Shown: positions 38,601 to 50,440, numbered from the stretch's first letter. The stretch: DNA of 64,000 bases from Oscheius dolichura (GCA_932521035.1 OW051493.1:124001-188000), one strand, 5' to 3'. The notes: generated by a model from the letters alone, not told the origin. Numbers and translations are program-made.

Positions 38601-40966
38601 AAAATGAGGCGTAGAATATAAGGGAAAAAGAATTGGAGCACGGGGAGTTGTGGGAAACCCAGGGACAAGACTTATGTTACAACCTAATATTAGATGGGGT
38701 TTCCAATTGAATTCATATAATTTCCTCCCCATTTCTTACTTTCAAAAGTAGTGAATAACTTTATTTGCCGAGCGCGGCTAAAACCCTATCAATCTGACAT
38801 TTATGGAACAACTTTTAAACTATTACTGTAGGCTACAGTACAGTCTGTAGCATGAATATATTCAGTGAGGAAATACGGGCGCTTCTTTTTATATTTAGCG
38901 TTACGAACATTGACAAATCTTCTCCATTGAACTGATACATTCCTTTCCTCATTTCAGACTTTCAAGGACAGTAAATGGCTTTCTTTTGATTTTTGCAGGT
39001 AACACAAGTTTCACAAGTCAATTTGCTTATTTTTTGCAACTCTATAACTGGTACTGTAGCACAAAATATTCTTATTTTTCTCTCAAACGTCCACCAACTG
39101 ACCCATCAGTCACTTCTCTCCTTTTATTCGCCATTTCCAACATGAAAAATTCTGTTTACAAGCAGGAGCAGAACCGTGTCAGATAATTATAGTCCATTTT
39201 CAACAGTAAAGGGGGATTTATTTCTGGTTTTTGAGAAAAAACATTTGAGAATCAGGTAAATTTTGCTTCAAATTGCTATTTGGTCCTGAAACTCTTTTCT
39301 TTTCAGTTAGAAATGGATTGCCAGCTAAGAAATTCTGTCAGAAATCGAGTTCCAGGATCATTTTGACTTTTATTGAAAAGTTGAAACATTGTTCGTACCT
39401 AAACGCACAAAATTGAGGTAGACAATGAATTTCTCTTTTCTATGGCTCCCATAGCCCAAAAATATCCTTTTTCCCCTGTCAACTGGTTTCCTCCTTTTTA
39501 GAGTAACTCTGATGAACATCTTTGACATGTTTGACTTGGACGGAGACGGGTTGTTGGACCAAAACGAGTACAACTATTACGCAATGGCCTCTGGAGACTC
39601 GGCAGCGACGGACGGGGCAGGTTACTCTCCTCTGAGTCATCAAAATTTATAGGATTGGAAGAAAATGAAAGAAATTGTCGAATTTCGGGATGAACGGATG
39701 ACTTTGAGGGGATTTTTAGACTTCCATCAAGTATTTTTACCCTGTTTTGAGGTGAAAATACTGAAAATCCGGTTCAGATTGAAATCAGCCGGGGAGAACC
39801 GTCTGCCCTTCAGGATTGTTGGACTTCTTTGATTCAAATCGGCTTCAATCATCAGCTAAAAATGGTCAATGTTGGCTAATTTTATTATTTGTGTAGACAG
39901 CTTGGAATAATTCAGAGTACCCCGTTTCTAATAGACATCAAGTGCAATACTTCACCGCTCATTTTACCCAGATTGGTTCGCGTCAATAAGGAGATGCGGG
40001 ACAACATGATATCACAGTTTTATACGTAAGTTTGGGACTACAGATCAAAACGGAAGTAAGAAATATCATTTTCATTGATATTTGAAAGGAAATTGAAGCT
40101 AAAAAGATGGAAAATGACCACTTTTTGAACCAAAATGAAGCGGAATACATGGACAAATGGCAAGACCTTCGATATTAGTACCAATCGATAGCTCTCGTCG
40201 TAATTAGCTACTTTTGTTTTTAGAGTAGGGAAATCCAACAGACCAGTGAAGAGATATACGCGATTTAGGCTTAGCTTAGGCTTACGAGGGGGACTTTTTG
40301 AAGAAAAACTTCGATTACGTCGATGGTCTATGATGTTAGTACCAATCGATAGCTCTCGGTGTAGCTAGTAACTTTGTTTTGAGAGTAAGGAAATCCGACC
40401 GTTCGGTCCCGAGATATACGCTATTTAGGATAAACTAGTGATTTCAGAGGAACAACGCGAAATTCGCTCCAAATTTTCTAATTTTTCTTGCAATAACGTT
40501 GAGATAAAGAAACATTCCATTGTATTCCGTCAATTATTGTTTACGTCTTTCATCTTTTCAGATTGGGTACTGTTGACAAAGCCTGTGAATTGGAGCCGCG
40601 AACCTTTAGTACGAACTATTTCGGGTTGACGATTGTTGACCGTATTCGGGTATGTTTATTCTCCTGGAGAAAGAGAGAGCAGTGAATGTTCTTTAGGCCC
40701 TGGACAATGCCGGCTACCGGATACAAGTTGACGAGGAGGAAAATGTCAAATGGCACTATATTAGTGGACAGAATAACATACGGCCGTTTACTTATGAAAG
40801 CGAATTGGTGGGAACGTAGTCTCTGAAGTTATTGAGATAGTGATTTTAGGTTCTAATTTGTACCTGGGTTGCAACCTCGAAGAATTATAAGATCAACTAT
40901 CGGCTAATTAGAGAAGAGGAACCGAAAAGGGCAAAGAAAGTCTCGAAGGCAACTGTTGGGGAATAA
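35635..40966 (+). CDS. EFCAB7-like EF-hand protein
   Basis: Thirteen exons: 35635-35788, 36047-36177, 36219-36305, 36802-36907, 36952-37064, 38376-38515, 39502-39620, 39672-39730, 39778-39870, 39901-40025, 40562-40649, 40697-40807, 40850-40966; 480 aa. The centre has one canonical EF loop, DLDGDGLLDQNE, in IFDMFDLDGDGLLDQNEYNY. Its context and the following exons (RGFLDFH, EPSALQDCWTSLIQIGF, STPFLIDI) resemble vertebrate EFCAB7 in order. N-terminal EF-like units (around FDRMLAVIACSGKALQ and NGDIDVNE) keep spacing but lack most Ca ligands. In mammals EFCAB7 anchors the EvC complex at the base of cilia in Hedgehog signalling. The 1.3-kb fifth intron hosts a gene on the other strand. The exon 8 acceptor (GAAAG) is weak but is the only in-phase choice. 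AATAAA overlaps the stop. Confidence 0.85.
36518..36670. mobile_element. Palindromic element, family C, full-length copy
   Basis: Outer ends ggcctcggttctggat / ttatcgaggaccgagcc, inner arms tgcacccgtaaagactcggc / gccgagactttacgggtgca. The spacer holds tctttattcaaag..tacaaagctgtgacgccttt. In intron 3 of the EFCAB7-like gene. Confidence 0.85.
37228..38084 (-). CDS. Gly/Tyr-rich secreted peptide, nested in an intron
   Basis: Three exons, 38071-38084, 37513-37570 and 37228-37395; 79 aa. Residues 1-23 are a signal peptide (MSAKLVFLLAIIALCGLVTV, then SEA). The mature part is repeats of YGGY / GYGGYGY, ending YSYYG-KR-SAGFEPKN. The Gly before a dibasic KR would allow prohormone cleavage and C-terminal amidation. 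This is the architecture of nematode NLP/caenacin-type skin antimicrobial or neuropeptide precursors (family knowledge); which of the two is not decidable. A tatata sequence at about 38129 lies 45 bp upstream of the start. The whole gene sits inside intron 5 of the EFCAB7-like gene on the opposite strand. A family A element is in its second-largest intron. Candidate AATAAA at 37116-37121 (minus). Confidence 0.9.
37776..37945. mobile_element. Palindromic element, family A, copy 3
   Basis: Starts ggcggcaaatcacgtccggg, ends ggcccggatctggtttacca; inner arms gcgcattttcggtgcaat / gtaccgaaaaagcgc. Nested inside the first intron of the peptide gene, itself inside an intron of the EFCAB7-like gene. 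Confidence 0.8.
40178..40440 (+). repeat. Dispersed repeat, two tandem monomers of about 160 bp
   Basis: Copies start at about 40178 and 40337 (ccaatcgatagctctcg). The stretch agtagggaaatccaacagac with its flanks is nearly identical to 485-530. In the 536-nt tenth intron of the EFCAB7-like gene. Confidence 0.85.
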
Positions 40967-42873
40967 ATATGGCCCATGGTTGATTTTATCATTAGCTCTT
41001 CTGTTTTTCTCGCTATGTTCCGGTTGCGATACATAAATTTTGCGAAATTTCAAATTGTGTTTCTTTTGAAATTCACGTGGATAATTTGATTATTTTCTGC
41101 ATCGTGTCTGGTAAAAATAGGTTCTTCTTGTCTTCAGGATGCTCACATCAAAAGAAATGCAGAAATCAAAGACCCGTGATCTTTTACCCTGCTTTTCTTA
41201 CATTTTTCCAGCTTCTCTCACATTTTCCAGGACAGATGGCCCTTCAATCATGAAAGTGAACTGTTGGTAAAATGAATATTCGTGTAAAAAAATTAGAATG
41301 CCGGGGTTAGGCTCTAATTTGTACTTGGATTACAACTACGAGAAATTGTAAAATCAGCTATAACGGAAGAGGAGCCGAAAGAACCAAGAAGTTTCTAGAG
41401 TTGAAACTGCCTGGAGCGTGACAAAAAAGGCAGTAATTGAAGAATAAATAGGACGCCTGTACGATGGTATATTATTTGTTCTCCTCTTTTTCTCATTATT
41501 TTCGGGCTGCGATACATAAATTAATAAAATCTTGAGTTGTGTTCGATATTGGAAATTAGGCTACATAATCTGATTACCAGCGGGCCTTCGGCTGTCGTCT
41601 ATTTGTCAAAGTTATCCGCTTCGACCTGTGGCGACCTTTCCACTCTTCCACCGACAACCGCCTGCGGCGGCCCCTGGATTAAGGCATTTTTTATCCCAAG
41701 TGTCGGACACTTTTCCATCGGACAGACAGACAAACACCATAGTACTTTAATAAAGAGTAGATTTTCTGTATCATTCCTGCTAAAAATAGAAGTTTCTTCT
41801 GTTTAGAACGCTTATTACCCAAGATTTCAATCTTTCTGCCCAAAATTTCCCGCTTTCCCCCGGCTTTCCTCGCGTCTTCCCACCTTCGCGTTCTCTTTCA
41901 TCCCCCTCCTATTTTTGTCTTTGTTTATGATTCTCCTCGGCGTGCCTGTCGCCTAAAGTACAGGCGATTGACAGAGACGCAGACATGCCATAATGAGCCG
42001 GCCGGGCCGGGCGCCATCTGTCTCTATCTCTCTCTTCAAAACGCTGCCCATCGACACAGTTTTATTTATCGAGGCCGTTCTTCTGCTTTCCTTTCGTTTT
42101 TTTTCTCAATAACCACCTAAAATTCATCTAAATCTTGTTATTTTTCTATTTTTCGACATGCTTTTATTATCTTCCCACTGAAATGCTGTTGCTTGATTGA
42201 CAACCCATTTTTGTTGGCCAAAAAAATCAATTTGTTTCGCTTTCTGCTGAAATTACGGTCTCCCGTTTGTGCTACAACGATGTATTGGTGTTTTTTAGTA
42301 CAAAAGAAGCAAAACGACGTACAAAATACACTTTTAATTAATTCTTTTTCCTTTTTTACCCGGTAGATCGTCTTTACCAGCTCGTTCATTGATATTTCAC
42401 CCTGGAAACCTTTATATCGCTCTTATAAAGCACAAAAATTTGTTGTTTTTAATTTGAAAAAGCGTCAAATTCATCCAAATTCCATTAGTTTTATTAATTT
42501 TTGGAGCAGTTTTATAATCTGCCCACTAAAATTTTGATATTTCCTGATAATATGGCGTCTGTTTGCTTAAAAAACCCTGTTTAGTTTCGTTTTTTGTAGA
42601 AATATCGGTAGCATTTTTGAAATACAATTGATTTGTAGTGTTTTGCAGTATAAAAGAAGCAAAATAAACTGTAAAGTACAAGTTTTACTAATATTTTTCC
42701 TTTACTTCCCGACAAAATCATTCCCAACTCCTAGAAAACGGCAAGTGATCTTTCTACTCGGAAGTCTTTATATCGCTCCTATAAAGCCAAAAAGCTATGA
42801 TTTCTTCTACCATTCCTTCAACACTGCTGATTTCTCTCCAAAGTTCATAAATCCCCTTCCAGAAACCACAAAA
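40967..42873. other. Intergenic between EFCAB7-like and THAP genes
   Basis: Begins with a decayed duplicate of the last EFCAB7-like exons (41220-41540). Then a G/C-richer stretch with acagacagacaaacacc (41550-41760) that looks transposon-like but cannot be classed. Then T-rich sequence up to the THAP start. Confidence 0.5.
41220..41540 (+). pseudogene. Decayed tandem copy of the last two EFCAB7-like exons
   Basis: 41228-41264 (ggacagatggcccttcaatc..gaactgttg|gtaaaa) matches the end of exon 12. 41309-41420 (ctctaatttgtacttggatt..) matches the last exon, and the match continues past the stop (gggctgcgatacataaattaa against ggttgcgatacataaatttt). A deletion after the aaaatcagctat stretch shifts frame, so the copy has a different, shorter end. 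It is most likely non-functional, though it could act as an alternative 3' end if spliced. Confidence 0.75.
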
Positions 42874-44079
42874 ATGTATCGCCGCTGCTGTATCTGTGGC
42901 TGGGGAAGGAAAGAATGTCTGGAAAAGGTGAAATTCTTCAATATTCCCCACGAGGCAGATCTCCGACGACTGAGATGGATGGAAGTGCTGGCAGGCGTGG
43001 TAAGGAGCAAAATAAAATGAAGAAGAAGAAAATTATAGAGACCTGATGGATTCAAGAAGGTCGACAGCGTCTGTAGCATCCATTTCGTCTCGGGAAAGCC
43101 GTCAAGAATTCAAAAAAACGTCGATTTTGTACCAACGCTGTATCTAAAGGCGGATTCCATCCCAGAAAAGGTTAGTACCGTTAGTTTTTGTGGTAAAAAT
43201 GGCGCCGTTTTAAACTGTTCGAAGAGTTTACAGTCTTCGTGAAAAGAAAGAAAAGTCTTAAAAGGCCTATTTCTATTATGTTTTGGCTTAGAAATAAAAA
43301 TCAGGAAGAAGACAAAATTGTAGTGCGTCGTCGCCTGCAAAACATTCAGTTTTGAGTCGTTTTTACCGAAAAAGAGCTGACCAATCTAGTTTGTTTCGTT
43401 ACCTTCGCTAATTTTGCCATCTTTTCTTATTGGCGGGCTAAAACATTCCGAAAAATTGACTCTTTTTTTATGACGAAAATAGCAAAAAAAAAAGCGGAAT
43501 TTCCCCTTCAAAAAGTCATTTTTTCCTATGTTTTGGTCTTGAAATAAAAAGTGGAGTGGGGGAAAACAGATTAGTGAACCGTCCGCTTACAGTATTCAAC
43601 CACATTTTTGATTTTTCAGGTCCGATTCACGTGTCTTCGCGACTATACCCCAGAAGCTCCCGAAGGTACGCCTCTCCCCCACTTCCCCAGCCTAATTTCC
43701 ATTTCCAGTTGTGGAGGCCCGAAGAATCCGTCTGGAAACATTGAAAGCCCGGCTAAATGAAGCGAAACAACGAAAAAATGACGATCCAGACGATTGGAGG
43801 GAGAAGAAACGGCAGCGTCTCGAGACCCAGCGACAGATGGGAGAAGAACCGACCGGTTATTATTGGCCGGCGCCTTCTGGGGAACAGAAAGAGACAGAAT
43901 ACGTCGAAGAAGAGGGAGAAGAAGAAGTGGAGGAGGAAGAAGTCTACGAGGAGATAATCGTCGACGAGGAGAGCCTGCTCCTGGAAGAGGAGTACCTCCC
44001 CCGGTACAGGGTCACAACGGCGGCCGTCCATCGCGGCTACGATCCGAGAAGCTACGGCGAATATGATAATTTCGTCTGA
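42874..44079 (+). CDS. THAP zinc-finger protein
   Basis: Four exons: 42874-42999, 43039-43170, 43620-43665, 43709-44079; 224 aa. Residues 1-80 form a THAP domain (C2CH): CCICGWG at the N-terminus, FFNIPHEADLRRLRWMEVLAG, then VCSIHFVSGKPS and the closing VDFVPTLYL, equivalent to the family's AVPTIF box. The C-terminal half is charged: an Arg/Lys/Glu helix (RRIRLETLKARLNEAKQ) likely to form a coiled coil, followed by a run of Glu-rich sequence. THAP domains bind DNA, and the family derives from P-element transposases. No transposase part is present, so this is a host-type THAP regulator. Convergent with the small acidic gene. Confidence 0.92.
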
Positions 44080-44325
44080 AATTCCGTTGTATTTATTTTA
44101 TTCTATAAATTATTTCATTTTTCTACTTGAAGATATAAGAATTGAGGCTTTTTAGCGTCTAGTTCAATCGACGTAAGAAATTCATTTATTAGTGTTCCTT
44201 GAAAGATACAAAATCAAAATTGAGCAAGAAAATGGATGGCAAAAAGAAACGGGGGAAGTAATCTCGGAGTAATACTAGATTGTAGCCGTGGTGGGACCCA
44301 AAAGCGCCGTGAACCGGACGACCAT

Positions 44326-44710
44326 TCATTTATTCTGAAAAATGGAGAATATACACTTCTTTTTGATGTATTAGAGCCCATTTCCAACGGATATTCCTCG
44401 GATTCAAATCTGGCGGCGCGTCTCCGCTACGGGACCAGGTTTGAAAGCTTCGGGTCCCGCAGCGGAGAGGTTCATGTCCGAGGAATATCCGTTGGAATTG
44501 GACTATATTTTGAATAAAAATTACCTCTTCCTCACTGCGTTCATCATCTGGCTGTTCGCTATCAGCCGATTTATTTCCCGAGTCGATTGGATAGCCAAGC
44601 TCCTGGGAGATCTCGTATGCCAACTGTTCGTAGTCCTCTCTTTGATCATCAGATTTTTTGAATTCATCGTCTAAGCGGCTGGCGACGTCGATGAGGTCTT
44701 TGACCGACAT
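44326..44710 (-). CDS. Small acidic protein with a MITE-filled intron
   Basis: Exon 1 is 44525-44710, starting MSVKDLIDVASRLDDEFKKS and ending RSEEE. A GTAATT donor then joins a 9-nt last exon (44326-44334) that adds Asn-Lys-stop; 64 aa. The protein is acidic and helical, without a recognised domain. A family B palindromic element occupies 129 of the 190 intron bases. Without splicing the frame runs on into the element, so its insertion may have reshaped the 3' end of the gene. The C-terminus is therefore the least certain part. Candidate AATAAA on the minus strand at 44185-44190. Confidence 0.6.
44376..44504. mobile_element. Palindromic element, family B, copy 3
   Basis: Ends ccatttccaacggatattcc and ggaatatccgttggaattgg. 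Inner arms cgtctccgctacgggaccag / cgggtcccgcagcggagagg. Nearly fills the intron of the small acidic gene. Confidence 0.85.
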
Positions 44711-46633
44711 GATCTACAAAAAAATTGGGTTGGGAAGGAACAGGTAGCGGAATATATGAGAGGAAAATCTATGAGAAGGCATCAGAAAACCCGCAGGCCG
44801 AGCCTCCGACAGATTTTACAAAACTAAATATTCTGCTCGAAACTAAAGAAAGTAAAATGATTCGTAAAGCTAAAAATGTAAAAACTGATCAGAGAATTAC
44901 TGTAGTCTGTTTCAAAGGTGTTTTCTCGGGATTCGGCTTCGTTGCAGGACCCACACGGTCAAATTCGAAGTATATATCGTACTCCAGGATTGAATGGAGC
45001 TAAAAATAGAGGAAACCTCAAAAACATCGATAATATCCGCTAGAAGTGGGCTATATTCAATAACTTTTGTGTCCGTAGCAATACTCGAAGAGAAAACTAA
45101 ATATTCTACCCGAAACTAAAGAGAAAAATAGATTCGTAGAGCCAAAAATGTAAAAATGAATCAGAGGATTTGTTCTTCAAATAAGAGCCTTGTCGGCTAC
45201 AATAAAGCCCCTAGAACTAAATATACCCCTCGAAACATGAAGAAAACTGTCCCGAAAGTCGAAAAAATGAAAAAATTCAGCAAGCTTTTGCTATGCAAAG
45301 AATGCTATCGCCACCTCAGGGACAGTCAATGATTGGGTTCCCTAAGGCTTATATATGGTAGTGGAGAGAAATTGGAATGGTTTATTGAGGAATGAATCAT
45401 TTGGGAAGTGTAAGCTCTTCTTCTTTTAGCATTCCGGCCATGCTAGCCTAGTCCCCCCGAGGCCTATATTCCGGTGAGAAACGCCTTTATTGACGCCTGA
45501 GGTGTGAACTTTTGGCCATTTTTGGAGCCAACTACGTCACTGGAGCCGGTTAGAAATTGAATACGGTAACGATGAGAAAAGTTGCAGGTTTTATACTTTG
45601 TAGACAGGTTTAGTTGGGCGTATCAGCAGAAGACCGAAATCACGATTTGGTTTATTGGGGAGATAACCGAAACTGAAACGGAACAGATGGTCTTTTGAGG
45701 CCGGAAGAAGAGGGGAACGGCTTACTGTAAGCAGAAGTGGATATTATTCAAGTACAGAAATGACCCATTGCACATTCAAAAGTCTATCCGTTTTTATGGA
45801 ATGGGCGAAACAGAAAAGACTCCAACTCATTTTCAGCCCTGCAGTCGAAGTTGTGGCTCGACCCCGGATGTTCTGATCCCCTGCACCCGTAAAGTCTCGG
45901 TAGCCGGTTCATCTTTATTCAAAACTGTTACAAAACTGTGACGCCGTGATAGCTTTGCCTTGCCGAGATGTTACGGGTGCAGGGATAGGGGGAATACAGG
46001 ACCGAGCCGGGAGTGGAAGCTTTTTAGGAAGATTTATAGTTTGAAATAGAGAATAACCGCTGCTAAATAAAACTGTAATCACTCTTCAAAAAGTTCTGAG
46101 ATTTTTAAAAGTCCACGATGAACCAAGAAATTGCAAAAACTATATTGGTGCTATTATATCGAACTACTGAAACATTAGATGGTTTTAAAGCAAAAAGAAC
46201 GGCTCCAAGTCTCGTGAGGCAAGGATGAATCATATTTTAAGCCGCCGATCTATTTTATTCATAGACTGAAGCCTAGAATGGGTTGTTTATCCGGGAATTT
46301 GAAAAAAAAAACTTGAAGAAATTGATCTCAACATTGTTGAAGGAAATTATCACCTGGAACAGATCGATCGCTTCTAAAATAACGGCATTTCTAGGAAATT
46401 CATAGCCTAAAAAATAGTTCAAAAACTGCTCTACAAGTCTAGAAAAGAAGATATTTTAGTGACTTATTTACAAGCACGATGAGGAAACGTGATCAATTGG
46501 AACCTTACAGTATTAAAGCTGTGCTGCAACGTGGCGCTGTTTTAGAGCGCCAAAAATGCCTATAAAGCTGTTTGCTAACGATCCCTCACCGTCTCCAGCC
46601 AATTTTCTCCAAATTACCATAATTTATTCCACA
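44711..46633. other. Intergenic with short tandem repeats and a family C element
   Basis: Three imperfect copies of actaaatattc..cgaaactaaag..aaaaatg start at about 44824, 45099 and 45211. A family C fold-back is at 45855-46008. No coding exon supported. Confidence 0.5.
45855..46008. mobile_element. Palindromic element, family C, full-length copy
   Basis: Outer ggctcgaccccggatg / atacaggaccgagcc and inner ctgcacccgtaaagtctcgg / ccgagatgttacgggtgcag arms. The same spacer motif (tctttattcaaa..gtgacgcc) as the copies at 36518 and 59596. Confidence 0.85.
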
Positions 46634-49087
46634 TTATCTCCATTGTTTCGAGTAATTCTCAAAGTAGACTTCTTTTTCCAGTTCAACTTTTCTATTTGCC
46701 AGTTTTTCTTGGAATTTTTTAGCCTGTTTCAATTGTTTCGTCAAGATTCCGTGCAGTACCAGCATCTCTATGGCAGTGTAGTGGGGAACATTCTTAAAAT
46801 TCTCTAATTACTGTAGAAATTAAAGAAATTGGCGGGGAGCGGGATCCTGGAACGATAGCGCGCAAAAAATGAGAATTTCCACAGATTAAATCGCTTCAGG
46901 ACCCTGAAAACTGCTGATCAGAGTCCTGAAACGATTGCGCGCGAAAAACGGGAATTTAAACCATTTAGATCGCTTGAGGACCCGGAAAATTGCTCTACAG
47001 TAATCCTCACATTTATAGCCACGGCAATAACGGAATAAACAGCCGGGTCGATGACATCCACATTAGCTCTGATAATTATTGCGCCTATATTCAAAATTTA
47101 AAGAAAACCGCCTAAAAAACTTACAAAACGAAAAGATACAGTATACCAGGCAGTGAGCTATAACGTTCGGGAGAAACATCCGGATAACGTTGGCGTTTTC
47201 CTTCTTTTGATATTTTACCGGGAGAGAATCGTGTCTGTAAACCCTTGGCTATAATGAGACACAGTTAGACAGCCGGAACTAACTCGCTGATTCGATTCAG
47301 TCTGGTATTTACGCGCCAGGTGGCGATGAACAGAATCATGGTTACGGTATCACAGCCGATTATTACGAAATACAGTATACCGGCTTTTGTTCCCGCAGAG
47401 TTAGGCACTCCCATACATGTTAGTCGGACTTCTGTAGGGCTATATTCCGAGAGGACGATGAGGCAAACACCGGCGGAGAGAAGGACCTAAAACGCTTTTC
47501 ATGTACATACTAGAAAACTACAAAGAGAAAATTCTAATAGAAGCAGTGAAACAGAAAGAACTTACGGCACAAGCAGCCAATAAGAGTCCCAAGCCGACTC
47601 CGAATTTTTCATAAGTCGTTATATAAATGCTGGAAATGAGGCGCTCCACACCGATACAGACCTAAATAATAAGAGATAAGTCTGTTGTGGTCACGGGAAA
47701 TGGGAACTGACTATGCTTTTTCTGCTCTACTTCCGGTAACTGACTGTGTAGTGACGCCATTTTGGCATGTTTCCTTCCGGTTCGGGTCGACCTTATAGCT
47801 GTTTTGGACATTAATTTGGGAATAATTTTAGATGGAAATGGAGAAAATTATAGGACCATAAAGACAAGAGAGCTTTATAAGAGATGGATGAAACAGAACG
47901 TTTCCTCGGTAGTTACCGTGGTTTTGACGGCTGAGCCCGCCTTTATTTCCAATTCAAATCTCCTTCAAGGCTATCCCGGACCAGATTTGGAATCCAAAAG
48001 TTCTTTTTACCTGCAGTACGTTCATTTCGCACGCGCTAATAATGAGAAAATGGAGATGGGAAGGTTTTTAGGCACGAATGAAACAAAAAGGTTTTGGGAA
48101 TGAAATAAACTAGGGTAATTTAGCGTGTCACACTACAGTATTCCTACCTGAGTTGCAGCCATCCCAGTGACGCTGGCAATGATAGCCCAGTAGAGAACGA
48201 CACATTCTGATGCGTAATGAACCACGGAACAGGGACGATCATACTCGAAGAGTAGATTTATCGACAGCTGGCCCTGAACATTGGCGTACACATGAATTAC
48301 TGAATACAAATTGACAGGAGGAACCATTTTATGGGATCGGGTAAACAGAAAAAGAACAGAATTTTAAAGGTTTTGGTGGTATTATAAATAGACCGTTCTA
48401 AAATGGTGGTAATTAGTTGATTCTTGAAGATTCTTCATTTTTGGACTATTAGAGCGACGAGCAGATCACAAAGAATCACTACAACAGAAGGAAAAGTATC
48501 AGAAATTGAGGAAATGAAGGAAATTGCAGTCTAATAGAATGACGGACTATTTTATAGATCGCGTTCGTCGAATAGACGCGTATTTGAGAAGGATTACGGT
48601 ATTTTCCCATCTTTTTATAGGGTTTACTGTATTTATAGGTACTCACGTGAGTGTAGACAAAAACGCAGCAGTACATTGTCGTGAAGATTAGCTGACAGGC
48701 GACTAGGATCTGAAAATCTGATTTTGTTCAATGAAAAATGTTTTGAGATGGCTTGAAAAGGGGATTTTATTCGATAATCTAGTTATTTAGTCCTTCGGGG
48801 AGGTAAAAACTAACCTTTGCATTGATGTGAAAACATCCCCTGCCAAAGAACCTCAAAGCGAATGCTACCAAGAGGAAGAGGCACACGATGGGGGAGAACA
48901 ACTGGGGCATTGTCACGGCCTAAAAGTTCAAGTCAATTTAGCTTCTCTCTATTGCTGCCAATTATCCTCTGAATTATATAAAATCAAACCAAAACATTAG
49001 AACTAGAGAATAACTTACCAAATAAGCCGGGTTGATGACATTGTTGAAATTTTGAATACATACTGGGGTATCGTTGAAGTAGACCAT
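46634..49087 (-). CDS. Serpentine receptor, class E (Sre) chemoreceptor
   Basis: Nine exons: 49019-49087, 48815-48919, 48643-48709, 48148-48299, 47566-47661, 47284-47486, 47125-47234, 47011-47084, 46634-46801 (last start may be 46792); 347 aa, the usual Sre length. Evidence: hydrophobic TM1 and FHINAKILVACQLIFTT in TM2; TM3 ends GMAATQVCIGVERLISS; a loop LPVKYQKKENANVIRM as in the family's RxQxxEN motif; a charged tail ending LEKEVYFENYSKQW. All of this is typical of Sre. Such receptors are orphan chemosensory 7TM proteins. The exon 3 donor (GTACCT) is used because the stronger GTGAGT nearby breaks frame. The last intron holds two about 79-bp tandem repeats. Confidence 0.88.
46843..46999 (+). 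repeat. Two tandem repeats of about 79 bp in an Sre intron
   Basis: gatcctggaacgatagcgcg (46843) and gtcctgaaacgattgcgcgc (46922) start diverged copies that continue gaatttccac/aaaccattta..atcgctt.aggacc. Located in the last Sre intron. Confidence 0.75.
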
Positions 49088-50440
49088 CGCCGCGGGAAGA
49101 AAACTTGGGCTTTATATTATGGTGGTGGAATTTGAAGAAAACGGGCCCTAAAACTGATAAAAAGGAGCATATTCGTGAAATATAAGAGCCACAACATGGA
49201 AAAATACTAATTGGCAATGTTAGGCTGGACAACAGCAATGCCCCTGTATTGGTAAAGACTTTTATGTTCTACTTGAAGCCTAAATAAAGCTATCTTTATC
49301 ATTTTCACTCTTTCAAGCTCAATTGCCTCAAGCTAAAACTACAATGGTATTATTCAAAATGGAGTTATTGGACCCATTCCGCGGCCTACTCGACCGGTGG
49401 TGGGGTAATAACCCTGTTACTAGAAATGAGACAAATAAAAAACAAACGTAAAGAAAAAGTTATCACCCTATTGTTTATGAAAGAATTGTTTTGTGTTGAA
49501 GCTGACTGTTTTTATCCTACCCCTGAAACCGAAATAAAACTCAAAAGACATCGAATAATAGGCTATAATAAGGAATTCTCATCAATAAGATATATCACTG
49601 TCTGTTATTGTTTCTCTCAGACTAAAAGAGTTCTTCGAAACAAAAAAAACTTTCAAATTCCATATTTGAACCCAAAAACCCTTATACTTTTGGTGGAACA
49701 TGCGAAACAAGAGGATAAGACTACTGTAAGGTGGCTAGATACACGATAATCCGATTCCCTGCACCCGTAAAGTCTCGGCAGTTGGCTCGCCTTTATTCAA
49801 AACTGTGTCGCCTTTATACCATTGTCCTGCTGAGGCTTTACGGGTGCAGGGGATCGAATAAAATACTGGAATTGATGCTATGAAACGGCAGAAAAGATAG
49901 GCCTGAAACTGTTCCCATTTTATCGGAATTAGTAGTAAGAGTGATTATTAGTAATAGTACTGCATAGCTAATTATTTACCTGCCGCCTGAAGCAAAGAAA
50001 AAAGAAAAGGACAGGCTGTCAGGTGCACGGAATACACTTCCCGTGGATATTAGCGGCAATAATTAAATTTCTTTGTCATTTTACGGGAAAAGGACATGAG
50101 GAAGTATAGAGTCTAGCCTGTCTAAAAAATACAATAAAAGCATATAAATTTTCATTTTCTGTTCTAAGATCGTGGCGTTCACTACAATTCTGTTCAAGAA
50201 ATGCGTATAAAGCTCAATTGATGCATAAAAATTTTAATAAACAATTTTTTTGAGCTCTATCGAATTGGGTCCAGTGGAGAAGAACAAAACCGACCACTCT
50301 CGGGATAAAATAGCCACGCAGATATTTAAAGAAAACGGCGAGTAGAGAACAATGAAAGTCAGACAACAGACAAGTCAATTTTATGTTCACCTTCTCTTGG
50401 GCTCCCGTAGCGCCATTTATCATCAACTCAATTAGACTAA
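49088..50440. other. Intergenic upstream of Sre gene
   Basis: A family C element at 49750-49859. The long open frame at 49426-49749 (+) lacks splice or family support. Confidence 0.5.
49750..49859. mobile_element. Palindromic element, family C
   Basis: ccctgcacccgtaaagtctc / gaggctttacgggtgcaggg, flanks atccgattc / ggatcgaat also pair. Shorter spacer than the full-length copies. Confidence 0.8.

Noticed and set aside
41550-41760. G/C-richer segment with acagacagaca motif, transposon-like
   Set aside because: No inverted ends or second copy in the window; too little to name an element.
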